A stretch of DNA of 64,000 bases from Gnetum montanum (taxonomy: Eukaryota > Streptophyta > Gnetopsida > Gnetales > Gnetaceae), in NCBI GenBank assembly GCA_015680685.1, contig MNCI01000651.1, positions 1,003,507 to 1,067,506 on the forward strand, given 5' to 3'. Below are positions 10,804 to 22,362 of the stretch, piece after piece. Both the position numbers and the translations under genes were made by a program. Each line of letters starts with the position of its first letter. Positions within the stretch are counted from its first letter, which is position 1. Below the pieces are notes generated by a model, which saw only the letters and a program-made list of their open reading frames with translations, searched no databases and was not told the DNA's origin.

Positions 10804-12026
10804 TGTAATAACTAGAAAATTCAGTGTTGGAAGAACCAAAAATTCCAAAGAAAAATAGTTTAGCTCATAGATCCACAGGCCTCAAAAAGGGCCTATGAGC
10901 ACCTCAAAAAGGGCCTATGAGTGCCTCAAATGGCCTTGTTGATTTCTTGAGGACTTGGAGGATCTGTCATCGAATGTTATGAAAATAAGAAAAAATGTGC
11001 AAAAGGTGTTTCAAATGTCAAATTTGAAAATAGAGAAATGCACGAAATGATATGACAAAACAAAGAAATTGCAACTTTGTATGGAATGTTGTGAAAGAAA
11101 AGTTTAGAAAATATAGATCATGGGCCATGTAAGTCCAAGAATACAAAAATATCTCTAAAATTTGGTGTAGATGGCAAGATGTGTTCTACCATTAGATCTG
11201 CACTTGTCTTTCTCCACTCTATTTGCTATTGAACTTTACTTGCCATTTGTTCTTTTTGCTCCAGATGTTTAGCGCTAGATGAAAATGGTTGTGGACTCTT
11301 AGATATCTATATTTATTTGAAAGTCTCAAGTTTAGTTGAATGCAAAAATGATCCCCAAAAGTCCTAATAATGATGTAAGCTTTGGTTTAAATAGGCTATT
11401 CATTTGTTGAAATTTGCTAGCTTAATTCTATCATGATTGCTACCAAATTTCTAATAAATTCTACAACATTTTAGAAGGTTTTGGTGCCCAAAATCTGGAG
11501 CATATGATGCACCAAAGTTTTTGACATTTTGGGCATGAAATACCAACGTATTTGGTACTTTTCACCCCTCAAATCTACAGTGTATGGGTTACCAATGTGT
11601 GAAGCCTTTCCTACCACATTTGGAAATGTATTTGGCCATTTTTATGGCCCAAATTTTCTTTACATGGGCTGCCAATGTGTGAAACTTTTTCTACCAAATT
11701 TTGTGGCATCTTGGGCTATTTGCTTGGTCCATATTTGCAGTTTGTGAGCCACCAACGTTTTTGGCTTTGGCTGCCAAATTTAGCAATGTGTTTAGAATTT
11801 TTGGGCTTTCACACAATGGCATAAGTGAAATTTACAACATGTGGGCTATAATTTACACTTTTACATACCAAAAATTGTCAAAACATTGTTAGAACAAGGT
11901 CATAGGGTAGAATTTTTTATGGGAAATAAGGCAATTGTTTCTTACTTTAAATTCCCATCAAAATACAATATTAATGTGGCTTTAAGGCTTTTTATGCATA
12001 ACATAAATTTTCTTTGAGGTGTTTCA
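10804..12026 (-). repeat. 3' LTR of C1 (1223 bp)
   Basis: On the minus strand it begins TGAAACACCTCAAAG and ends TTATTACA. It aligns along its length with 16587-17788 (for example GACTAGAAAATTC versus AACTAGAAAATTC near the end, CTTTGAGGTGTTTCA at the other). It contains a four-unit degenerate tandem repeat at about 11465-11810. Confidence 0.75.
11465..11810. repeat. About 80-bp degenerate tandem repeat inside the C LTR
   Basis: Four successive units share GG(C/T)CCAAA-T, a variable ACATGGGCTG-like part, CCAA(T/C)GTGTGAA and a TACCAAATTT block. The same array is at about 17225-17560 in the other LTR, so it predates insertion. Confidence 0.6.
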
Positions 12027-12590
12027 TTGGTTTCTCTTTATTGATGTTTAGAGGAATGACTCAGGAAACATCAACAAAGAATATGAAACACTACCACAAG
12101 TTCATCACTAATGATCCCTATCCACATTTGATTTGGTAGTTATAAAATCATGGAAAGGAGTACTCATGATGGTGAAATGAGGTTATAATGAAATGTCAAA
12201 AGTTTGAGATGAGATCAAGGTTACATTTAGATATTGAGATGGTCACTTTGGATATTTGAATGATTGCATGGGATAACAAGAAATTTCAAATGTTGACATC
12301 ATGGCTATGGTATGGTAGCAACATGTGTGCTGGTTAAAAAGATCTTTGTGGTTTGTTCTTGAACAATTGGTTACTTTGATGATGTCTTAGAGAAACCAAT
12401 AGTTCATTCTCAGGCTTCTTTGGCCACTTAGCTCCTCTCTTTATTTTTTTGAAGTCATTCGTTTGATTGGCTTTAGGCAACATTAGCCTGTTGGCTTTCT
12501 TGGAAATTTAACTTCCCATTCCTTTTTTTAGGGAGGGAGGTGATACCTTTATTAGGTTTTATTGTCAAGGTTGAACTTTGTTTTTTTTTT
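12027..12590 (-). other. Internal region of C1 next to its 3' LTR
   Basis: Homologous to 33731-34246 of the second C element (TCTTTATTGATGTTT...AATATGAAACAC at its start). On the minus strand the first 20 bases give CAATAAAGAGAAACC before the LTR, versus AATAAAGAGGGGCC in the other copy, a plausible polypurine tract. A minus-strand frame with KPNKG...KKRNGKLNFQESQ near 12475-12560 corresponds to a Lys-rich frame in the other copy. The two copies stop matching at about 12590. Confidence 0.5.
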
Positions 12591-12929
12591 TCTCTCATTG
12601 AATAAGGTGTGTTACATTCAAAAAACTTGATGGCAGAGTATGTCAAAGATGATGTTATATGAGCATGGTACATGGATGTCAAATATAGGCTTTCATTATT
12701 AGCCAAGTTACAGAGGTTGTAGTTTGGCTATGGGATTATGGCTCAAAAGGGGTAATAGAAATGATGTAAGGTAAGCATCTTTGGCATGGTCTAATAAGAT
12801 AATAGAATCTCATGTATCAAGATCACATGGTGACTTACTGCTACAATGAATCACACCTATGCAATGGCTCCAAGTTCATCCTACAAGCACAACTCCAAGA
12901 GGATAAGAAAACAAGTTGAAAAATACATG

Positions 12930-14062
12930 TGATTAACTAAGTGACTAATTTAACTTAACTACTAATTAACTAGGCTTTAACTAATCCTAACACCAGTATC
13001 CATTCTTACTTGCCATACACATCCTGAACTAGCACAACACTACTAGGATTACCAAACGCTAATCGTTACTGGGTTACCAAGTGTTACACGCATGCTCAAA
13101 GTGATCATACTATGTGTGCTAATAATAGAAATGTAAAATAAAATAAAACAATAAAATAAAATAAATGCAAAATAAAATAAAATAAAATAAATGAGTAAGA
13201 AAACAAATCTCAAGTGCTGTAAGGATGAATCCAAGAGCTCGTCTTTATTGCCGTACACAAGGTGTGCTCAGGTACACAATGCTTGAATAAAGATCCATCC
13301 ACACTTAGACCTCCTACTGCAACACTTGGAAAATACTCTAACTTGACTCCTAAAAGACTTCTCTAAGACTTCCCTTGAAATACTTCCTTTCAAGACTTCT
13401 TTCTTCAAATTGTGTGCCTGGGCACTGTATTTATAGGCTTGGGAGCAACTACTCTAATAATTAGAAAAATTGCCTCTAATTTTAGAGAAACTACCACTCT
13501 AATTTTAGAGAAACTGCCCCTCTAATTTTACAGAAACTACCACTCTAATAATTAGAGTAATTTCTCTAATAATAACCACTCTAATTATTAGAGTAACAGC
13601 TCTCATCATACCCCCATGACTGAATGAAAACTCGTCCTCGAGTTCCTTACGAAATATTGGGAAGGTATGGGATTATTGACTAATTGACAACTGACAATGG
13701 AATGGGATGATAGACTCAACGTGCCCAGTGAACGGATCAATAAGAATATTACAACATTAGTGTTCATGACCATTGCGGTGAACACTTGTACATAAATGAC
13801 ATCCAAGCCTTTATTTGGTAGCTTGTAGAGAAAGAGAAAGAGAGAAAATGAAGCATGTTGCCACCAATGCTAAGATTGTGCCTTCCGTTGTCTATCCATA
13901 GCCATGCCACTAAACTTGCTCCTTTCATAAATGCTCTAGTTTCGGTCCATCCTGAGTGCTTCCTCCAAGACCAGTCCATTGTTTGTATGATCGCCATCTG
14001 CACACACAACACAATCACAAATGAGCAAGGATAGATAAACCATAATGTATTTGATACCTTAT
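12930..14062 (-). mobile_element. A7: truncated family A fragment (3' LTR plus post-pol end)
   Basis: From about 12930 it matches family A LTRs (ACCAAACGCTAATCGTTACT at about 13053). The LTR ends CTCATCA at 13608, followed by the tract TACCCCCATGACTGAATG and the start of the post-pol region up to about 14062. Both ends are truncated and no target duplication is visible. The U3 head differs from other A copies: the GATATC sites are replaced by repeats of CTCTAATTATTAGAG (13449-13597). An 84-codon minus-strand frame (14018-13764) carries the conserved WRKH...GAS...IDNGRHNLSIG segment. Confidence 0.8.
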
Positions 14063-14979
14063 AGGCTTACATAATGGCCAGCAATTATGTAAAGCATAAG
14101 GTATCCTATAAGGTATCTATTTGAGATGCATAATGTAAGGCAATTTTTGTGAAGATAAACATTCCTTAATTTTGATAGATTATACTTAGCAGTTTTTATA
14201 AGAATTATAACCACCAAGGAACCAAGAGAGGTCCTATGAAGAAGTCTCTCCTTGTACAATGATAGACCTAGAAGAAGTAATAGAAAAGAGAAATAATGGA
14301 GAATGATAAGTTTTATGTTTCTATGATTGAAAATGCAGATGAAGTGGATGTATTATTCTTGAAGATTGAAAGCGAAGGGAAAAAAATGTGAAGAGATTGA
14401 TTGAAATTGAATTGGTACAAGTAATATTGTGGCAAGGTGAAATGATCTATGAAGAGGGATTTTTCACCTCTTTATGACTCAACATTTTTGGTTTGGTCAT
14501 ATACTTTTAGTGAAAATCTAGTTTCATTACAAGTGTTTGTCAAAATATCTTTCTCTGCTTTACATGTCAACTATTGGATAAAATGCCAAACATTATTTTC
14601 CTATGTCAAATATTTGAAAAAAAAATATCAAATGTGGTTTGATTGTAACCTTATTTATGTATAAGCTCGCTAATAATTATTTATTTTATTGTTCTTAGGT
14701 TTCTAACCAATGATGGTGATGATCTTGTTGATGGTCCTCTTCCTCCTCCTCCCATGGCTCACTTTTGTCCACCGATGGACTTATTATATTTTGTTTTTGT
14801 CATATTGTTATAGTTGTCTTTGATTATCATATCCCTAGAGACCATCTATTATTTTGTTGTTGCATGTTGCATAGTGTAACCATGGCTATGGACATTTATT
14901 TTTTTAATATTGTCACACAGTGTGAGTATGGCTATCATTTATTTTTTTAATACTATCACACAGTGTGACTATAACCTCC
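14063..14979. other. Unassigned part of C1 interior
   Basis: No domain seen. A roughly 50-bp tandem duplication (ATTTATTTTTTTAATA with CACACAGTGTGA) sits at about 14875-14972. Confidence 0.4.
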
Positions 14980-15690
14980 ACCATTTATGTTGTACTAGCT
15001 TTAAGTTTCTGCAACTCTTCCGTGAGGTCTTGGATCATTTGGAAGGCTTGATCCAAGCCCTGAGGCATCCCTATAGGCTATAGTATTTGTACTGATGGTT
15101 GAGGAGGAGGTTGAATAGCTTGGGGTAGTGCAATGGGCATCGGTATAGACAAGAGAGGTTGTGTGACTACCATCATAGGAGGGTTAAATAGTAAGAAAGA
15201 TGTTTGAGTTAGGACATGAGGGATAAAGGAAACAATGGAAGTATGTGAGGCTTGTGAAGCCTGGTGTTCCACAAAAGGGCTCTCTGGGATTATGAAAGGA
15301 GGTAGTGTGGTAGATGCCACCAGTGATGATCATACTAAATGAGGTTGAGTTCCAAAATGCATTAATGTGAATAATGAGGTAGATTGGAAAGGTTGTTGAG
15401 ACTAGTGAATCATTACAAAAGGTATTGAGGTGATCAGGGAGGTCAATAAGAAGGTAGGTTGAGAAACTTGGTTCACAGAGGAAATAGGAGGTTCTTGATT
15501 TATAACTAAGATGGGAGGTGTAGTGTTGGAAGTGGTCACCTATGATCCTAACCATTGCATAAGATCCTCTAGGAATGTATTTGGTTCATATTCAGCCTCA
15601 AACTCATCCTCATCTTCTTTGCTTTGATCTAAACTGACTTCCTTGATTTCATCATCTTGGTCTACTAATTGCACTAGCATACGAGTATGA
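14980..15690 (-). pseudogene. Gag-like fragment of C1, unidentified
   Basis: On the minus strand a broken frame starts with an acidic segment (QLVDQDDEIKEVSLDQ and EDEDEFEAEYEPNTFLEDL), continues as a long Pro/Gln/Ser/Thr-rich stretch (frames at 15555-15184 and 15320-15078) and ends with a helix-like GLDQAFQMIQDLTEELQKLK. Position downstream of the 5' LTR and primer site fits gag, but I do not recognise the family. At least four in-frame stops are present. Confidence 0.4.
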
Positions 15691-16074
15691 AAGTTAGTTT
15701 AATTTGGTCATAGAAAGAGGGAATATACTCCTTCCCATTTTTGTGAATTATCTTAAACTAACATTTTAATTTCGACTCTCTACAAAGGATAAGCTAGCTA
15801 GCTTGAATTTTAGCACAAATGAAGTTGCAATGTTTCTCATTTATGTTAGTTTAAGCTAGTTCTAGCTCCATCTACCTAAGGAACTATCTATGCTCAACTA
15901 CAACCATATTCTTAGGATCATAGATATGGGAAACTTCCTAGTTTGAGGTCATATGTACTATGTTATGTGGTAATATAGTCAAAACAAAAGGAATGAAATG
16001 TAGGGGACCAATTAAATTGGTCAAGTATGGTAAGGTTTTAAGTTTCTTGATTGTTTCATTTTTGTTTGAAAAAG

Positions 16075-16290
16075 CTTTAGGTTGTGAGGCTTTAGCTGAT
16101 GAAGCTTTAGCTTTTCAGGCTTCAACATGTGGAAATGTAGTTTGTAAAAGTTGCATCTTGTGAAACTCTAATGTGTGAAGCTCTAACATGTGAAAGTTAT
16201 AACATGTAGAGTTACAATGTGTGAAGCTCTAATGTATAAATTGCAACTGTAAAAATTAAAATTCTTGAGTTGCCAATGTGTGAAAAGAGG
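16075..16290. repeat. 15-17-bp degenerate minisatellite in C1 leader
   Basis: Repeated variants of AATGTGTGAAGCTCTAA and ACATGTGAAAGTTATA follow one another about a dozen times. It lies within 0.5 kb of the primer site, in what would be the 5' untranslated leader. Confidence 0.55.
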
Positions 16291-16562
16291 CAACTTTATG
16301 CACACCTCCAACAAAAACATCTTTTCCAATCTACCAACTGTAGGAAGTTAAGGCATTGTTATGAACTACAATAATAAAAATTAATATTTGGATTTCCAAG
16401 TGCATGGACTTGTAGTAGTCTTGTACACTGCATTACAAAAGCAGTGATTAAAAAAAATTAGGTGAAAAACTAGTTGTGATTCCACACATTAGGCTTTAGA
16501 AAATGCAAATTTTCTACACAGTAGAAATAGACAAATGTGTTTTGATAAAGAAGTCAAGCAAA

Positions 16563-16581
16563 GGTCCTTCTTCTAGCACCA
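16563..16581 (-). promoter_or_regulatory. Primer-binding-site-like sequence of C1
   Basis: Minus strand TGGTGCTAGAAGAAGGACC begins five bases after the LTR end. The TGG start and the position suit a tRNA primer site. I cannot assign the tRNA with confidence. Confidence 0.5.
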
Positions 16582-16586
16582 AAAAC

Positions 16587-17788
16587 TGTAAAGACTAGAA
16601 AATTCAATGCTAGAAGAACCAAAAATTCTAGAGCAAAATGGTTTAGCTCAAAGATCCATAGGCCTTAGAAAGGACTTACGAGCACCTCAAATGATCTTTC
16701 TGATCCTTGAGGACTTGGAGGGCCTATTACCCAATGCTATGAAAATAAGCAAAAATGTAAGAAAAGGTGTTTCAAATGTTAAATCTGAGAAGAGAGAGAT
16801 GCATAAAATGATATGATAAAACAAAGAAAATGCAACTTTTTATTGAATGCTATGAAAGAAAAGTTCAGAAAATATAGATCATGGGTTGTGCAAGCCCAAG
16901 AATACAAAGATGTCTTTGAAATTCAATGCAAATGGTAGGGTGTGTTTTGCCATCAAATCTACACATGTCTTTCTCCACTTGATCTACTACTGAACTTCGC
17001 TTGCCACTAGTTCTCTCTACTCTAGATGTTCTATGCTGGATGAAAATGGTTGTGGACTCTTGGATATCTACACTGCTTTGAAAGTCTCAAGTTCTTCTGT
17101 ATGCAAAAATGATCCCCAAAACTCCTAAGAATGATGCAAACTTTAGTTTAAATAGGCCATTCATTTGCTGATTTTTCGTTGACTTGATTCTGCCATGATT
17201 GCTGCCAAATTTCTACCAAGTTCTACAAAATTTTGAAAGCTTTTGGTGGCCAAAATTTGCAACATATGATGCACCCATGTTTTTGACTTTTTGGACATGA
17301 AATACGAATGTATTTAGCACTTTCCACCATCTAAAACTACAGCATATGTATCACCAACATGTGAAGCCTTTCCTAACACATTTGGCAACGCATTTGGGTT
17401 GTTTTTATGGTCCAAATTTATTACACATGGACTACCAACGTGTGAAAATTTTGCTGCCAAATTTGGTGGCATTTTGGGCAATTTGCATGGACCAAATTTA
17501 CTACTTATGAGCCACCAATGTTTTTGGTTTTGGCTACCAAATTTAGGAACCTTTTTAAATTTTTTTTGCTTTCACACATTGGCATGAGTGAAATTTATAT
17601 TGTTTGGGACATAATTCACACTTTTACATATCAAAAATTTTCAAAACATTGCTAGAACAAGGTCATAGGATAGGATTTTTGATGAAAAATAAGTAATTAT
17701 TTCTACCTTTAAATTCCCATCAAATTAGAATATTAATTTGGTTTTAAGGGTTTTTATGCATAACATAAATTTTCTTTGAGGTGTTTCA
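16587..17788 (-). repeat. 5' LTR of C1 (1202 bp)
   Basis: Direct repeat of 10804-12026. On the minus strand it begins TGAAACACC at 17788 and ends CTTTACA at 16587. Confidence 0.75.
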
Positions 17789-18477
17789 GTCATGTGTAGT
17801 TCTCAAGGCAACTGATTGAAGCTAGACAACATGATCTTAAGATGGATTTAATTAATCTTAGCTTGAAAGATGATTAAGCATTTTACATGTTGTCAAAGAT
17901 ATTCTATAGTGAATATGAGCTCCATCAATGATAAGATCTTTGAGATTAATTAGTTGAGGAAGACATCATAGCATTCCATTTGATCATTTAGAGGAGGAGA
18001 ATGATGAAGTAGATAAGAAAGGAAAGTTATCAATTTTCCATGAAGATCCATGATCAAGTACAACTAACTAGAGTGTACACAGAACTCATGATGTGAATCT
18101 ACTCTCCAAGTTCTAGCATTTACACTTGTCTAGACGATTTGATCATAAAGATGCTTCACTTTTTGATTGGGGTGATTATCATGAACTTAATGAAGCTATT
18201 TACATTTTATAAAAGTCCATTACTTATAGAGGGCTTACCAGTTATGATCCTCAATTACACATGCAAGCATTTGACAATGAATGCTATCTTCAAAGAATCA
18301 TTAATAATTGGTCGAAGTTGTGAATGTTCATGAAAAATTGGTACAAATTCTTATCTTCTAAACCCATTTAGTAGTGGGAAAACATTATTAAAGTCTTCTA
18401 CATCAAATATTAAACCTATGCCCATATTTCCAACATTCAAAAGGAGATGACCAAATGGAGGCAAAAAGCCTAAGAAT
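17789..18477. other. Unassigned sequence between C1 and the second C element
   Basis: No recognisable gene, LTR or repeat. A 64-codon frame at 18139 has no visible domain. Confidence 0.5.
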
Positions 18478-18745
18478 TGTAATGATAGAAAAATGTAGAG
18501 CTAGAATATCGAAGATCTCAATACGAAACAATTTTACCTCAAGATCCATAGGCCCAAAAAAGATTTTGAGGTACCTTAGGCGGCCTTGTTAACTACCTAA
18601 GGCCTTATAAGTCTATTATTAGGTGAAAACGAGTAAACATATGTAAATATTAGATCCAATGCTAGATTCAAGAACAAACTAAGAGATAATGCAAAAAATA
18701 TGCGAATAATATGGAAAAAATAACTATAAATTTTGTATTAATACT
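18478..18745 (-). repeat. LTR of second C element, piece 1 of 3
   Basis: Begins TGTAATGATAGAAAAATG and matches the start of the C LTRs (AAGATCCATAGGCC...GGCCTTGTT). It is interrupted at 18745 by A2, whose target duplication ATACT is 18741-18745. Confidence 0.7.
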
Positions 18746-19542
18746 TGATGAGTGGCAAGGTAACCCTAGACTCAACCATACGAATACCAGCATCTCACGT
18801 GCGATCTGGTCGAACTCCAAGAACTAAGTGCTTACGCACCTTAATGGAACACTTAAGGTTAATCAATCGTTGTCTTCCCAAGCTTACTTGTATTGTCATG
18901 GTTGTATGGTTAAGTAAGCTTGAGGTGTGTGATTTTTATATATTTTATTTTTTTAATGCCTATGCTAGTAGGGAAAGGTGAAGAGAACTAAATAACTAAT
19001 TTCCATTAACTATTCACTAACTAAGCTTTAATTATCCTAGCATCAGTATCCGTTCCCATTTGTCACACACATGCTGAACTAGTGCAACGCTACTGGGATT
19101 ACCAAACACTACTCTTTACTGGGTTACCAAGCATTACACATGTGCTCGAAGTGGTCATATTGAATGCACTTAACTAGGAGAGTCAAGGATTGAGAGAGAT
19201 TAATTATCTAGGAAAGTATTTAAACATTTAATAATAATTAAATCCTATTTAGCTTAGTCCATATGCTGTAAGGTTTATCAGAAAGTTCGTCTTTATTGTT
19301 GTACACAAATGTGTGCTCAGGTACAATTTGTTCAAATAAAGATCCATTCACTTTGAGACTCCTACTGTGGGCACATGGAAATTATTCTAACTCTAGAATG
19401 GTAAAACTACTATAGTTTGGCTAAGGGACTAACTCTATATGTGTGAACAAGGGAAAGCTACCTCTTCTTTATAGACATGAAAACAGGCCGCAATATCGCA
19501 TACGCGATATTGCAGGGGTCGACGCGATATCGCAGCTCATCA
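18746..19542 (-). repeat. 3' LTR of A2 (797 bp)
   Basis: Starts TGATGAGTGGCAAGG and ends GCTCATCA in plus coordinates. It carries GATATT/GATATC palindromes at its right end (CGCGATATCGCAG) and is followed by TACTCCCATGAC, the complement of the polypurine tract. Confidence 0.92.
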
Positions 19543-21420
19543 TACTCCCATGACTGAATGAAAATTCGTCCTTGAGTTCCTTACAAAATATTGGGAAGGT
19601 ATGGGATTATTGACTTGAATGACACTAACAATGAATGGGGTGACATGTGAATGGATCATCATTACAAAACATAACAAAATTAATGTTCATGACAACAAGA
19701 GTGAACACTATACACATTTGACATCCAACCTTATTTGGCAGCTGAGAGAGAAGAGAGAAGAGAGAGAGAGAAGAAGACGTATGTTGCTTCCGATGCCAAG
19801 ATTGCACTTTTCATTGTCCATCCATAAGTGCATCATCAATCTTGTTCCTTGCATAACTGCTTCAGCACCAGTCCATTCCAAGTGTTTCCTCCAGATCCAA
19901 TCCGTTGTTGTATGATTACCATTTGCACACACAACACAGTCTGATATTAGCAAGGGTAAATGAATCACAATGCAATTAATACCTTACCTTAGTGTAAGGT
20001 CCATTGGGTAAGTTATGATATGGCTAATGCAGATCTAGATATATAATACTGGTGGCTACCCAAGGTGTAGCAGTTACGAGAAAATTGAAAAAATTGGACC
20101 AGGACCCCCATGACTGAGAGTGAACCTCCGATAGCGAGAGAATGGAAAAAGATAAGGAATACGAAAGATGGAGAAAAAGAAGGAAGGATGTCAAAGATGG
20201 AAATGAGAAAAATAAATGGTGACTATAGAAATGCTTAAGGGAAAGAACTTAACGGATGCACCAAATAGGAATGCCAGTGGGTCCTTGCCAAAGCAGGCTC
20301 ATGCCCTTAATGCCCTGACAATCCCACATTCAAAGAGTCTGTAGGCTCTAGAAATGACATTAGGAAGCAAGAGTTAAATTCTTAACCACAAGGATTTACC
20401 AAAAAGAAAATAATGTATCAATCAAAATATGGACTATTGATACAACCAGCAATGAGGTGAAAAAAAATGTTGAAAGAATGATGGAAAGAAGAGAACGAAA
20501 TGGAGTCTCAAGAACAAGGTGATGTATAGCCCCTTGTGTATCTATGGTTAATGTGACTCAATAGATCTCATTCCAAATCTAGCCTCAAACAATCTACATC
20601 TAGTGACTTCACATTAATACATTCAGCCAATCCATCCACCTGAAGTAACAAGAATGCTTCCCCCAAAGAGTCACCATCATTCCGACGAAACGAAAAAGGA
20701 GAAAGTAGGAAGCAAGAAGGGCTTTAGTTAGAGGGAACATGTTTATTTAGTTCCATAACCAGTGCTTGTAGCCCAAATGATTATTTTCTCTAAGGGGTGT
20801 ACTTTGAATTCTCACTTTTCACTTTTTCACTTTTTTTTTTTGTGTTTTACGTGAGAACCACACCATGCAAAGACTTATTATTTTTATTTGCTCAACTTCT
20901 CGATAATGGAGCAACGTCAAAATGGTAAGGAAAACCCAAGAAGGAAACATCCAAGCACCCAAGAGAATGGCCAGCACAAATGCATGAAGTTCCTTTGAAG
21001 TCACACCCTTTTCAATCCTTGAGGCCTTCCTCAGTTTGAGAAATGCCTAGTCACCGATTCGTTGATAGTTCTTATTATTGAAGGAAAGGGACTGTACAGT
21101 TCCAAGCCAAGAGAGACCATAGAAATTCATGGATGCATGGATAACGTGGACTCATTGCCTATTATATCAAAATAACCATACCTTAGTATCAACATCATAC
21201 CTTAAAGGTAAACACCAAACACTAGTAATCAATGGAATATAGTTCATACCATCTTCAGGAGCACTTATTAGGTGACAAACTTAACAAAATAAATAAACAC
21301 ATGAATAAATGAAAAAGTATGAACGATGTTGCAAAAGAAAAACAAGAGAAGTTAAAGAAATTTATAAAACAAAAATGTGTAAAAAAAACTTAAAAAGGAA
21401 CTGAGCGCCTTGATTGATCA
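19543..21420 (-). pseudogene. Post-pol region of A2
   Basis: Homologous to 6491-8234 of A1. Minus-strand frames include 19968-19708 (DCVVCANGNHTTTDWIWRKH, then MDNEKCNLGIGSN) and 21004-20819 (ELHAFVLAILLGAWMFPS, a likely membrane-type helix). A third polypurine-like AGTCATGGGGGTCC core lies at about 20103-20114. Function unknown; env-like remnant is one possibility. Confidence 0.4.
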
Positions 21421-21429
21421 GCATAGGTG

Positions 21430-21450
21430 GCCATCTCCCCCATGACTAAG
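21430..21450 (-). promoter_or_regulatory. Internal polypurine-like tract of A2
   Basis: Plus strand GGCCATCTCCCCCATGACTA is the complement of the A1 tract at 6468-6490. Confidence 0.5.
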
Positions 21451-21530
21451 TTGGAAGGGGGAGATCTGAAATAGTGAGTGAGGTCATTTTTTCTCCGATG
21501 TGTTATGTGCATTGACCATTCTAGATTCAT

Positions 21531-21575
21531 GATAAGGTTTGCTCTATTACATATCAACTAGTATTTTCCTATCGG
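21531..21575 (-). other. Junction replacing RT-RNase H-integrase in A2
   Basis: To the right the sequence matches the end of the protease region of A1 (about 3590). To the left it matches the very end of pol in A1 (about 6372, AAACCTTATCATGAA versus AAACCGTTTCATGAA). About 30 bases at the joint match neither side clearly. Confidence 0.75.
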
Positions 21576-22344
21576 AGCATTTGTTTGAATCTTTTAGGTT
21601 CCAACTTCCTCCAATTGATGTTTTCAAGTTAAGGGTTGAAAGTTGGCAACACTCTTGCTCCAATGCATCTATGATTTCTATGTGGGCACAAGTTGGTCCC
21701 CTAGTTAGTTCCATGCATGTTGGTGAGTTCCTCTCTTGATTAGCTATCAACCACTGGGTGTCTGCTTGTTGTGTGGTTACTACATACAGGCATTTTTGTA
21801 TGTTAATTTCTTGGGCACACCGGTTGCATGCAGGCAATGCTGAACATTCCTATACGTAATCACCCCTTGTATCATTGTATGTGATGCATGAAACTGTCTT
21901 GTTCTCGATCTTCCCAAAAGAGTTTTCCTTAGATATTTCCAAGGAAAGATCGTGGATTTCTAGGCATGCATTTATGGTACTGAGCCATGCCCTTCCCATT
22001 ATTATTGGGAAGTCCCCTTTGTCATTGTTTACTTGTATCACTAGGAAATCAGCTGGGTATGACCAACCACACACAGTGGTAACGATGTCCTCCACCAGTC
22101 CCAAGGGAATAGTGATGGACTAGTCAGCCAACTTTAAGTGAATATTGCTCTTCTTTAGTGGAGGTAGGTTCCAAGCTTTATACATCTCTTGTGATATTAA
22201 GTTGACTCTAGGAATTGAGTCCAGAAAAGCTTTACAGGGTTCATTCCCAGTGACTTGGAAATAAATTAAAGGACTTCCAGGATCAGAGAATTTCCTAGGA
22301 AGGTGGCCCTCCTTGATCCAATCAGTGACAGCATGTGTTAACAC
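21547..22344 (-). pseudogene. Protease of A2 (broken active site)
   Basis: Same layout as the A1 protease: KFSDPGSPLIYFQVTGNEP, then FLDSIPRVNLI where the catalytic Asp-Thr-Gly has become Asp-Ser-Ile. GDFPIIMGRAWLSTI and the Cys linker CNRCAQE follow. Stops at about 22118, 22103 and 21848. The frame ends near the deletion junction, so no RT could be fused to it. Confidence 0.82.
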
Positions 22345-22362
22345 AACTATATGTGTTGAGCT

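Larger units (their letters stand above)
10804..17788 (-). mobile_element. C1: LTR retrotransposon of uncertain class
   Basis: Two direct repeats of about 1.2 kb (10804-12026 and 16587-17788) flank 4.6 kb. Orientation is minus: a primer-site-like TGGTGCTAGAAGAAGGACC lies just left of the right-hand copy, and a purine-rich stretch (on the minus strand) lies just right of the left-hand one. A gag-like fragment is at 14980-15690. No RT or integrase was seen. I found no clear target duplication (ATCCT left, GTCAT right), so either the ends have decayed or the two LTRs belong to different insertions. Confidence 0.6.

Noticed and set aside
10799-17793. Target duplication of C1
   Set aside because: ATCCT and GTCAT do not match; boundaries fit the LTR alignment but a duplication cannot be claimed.
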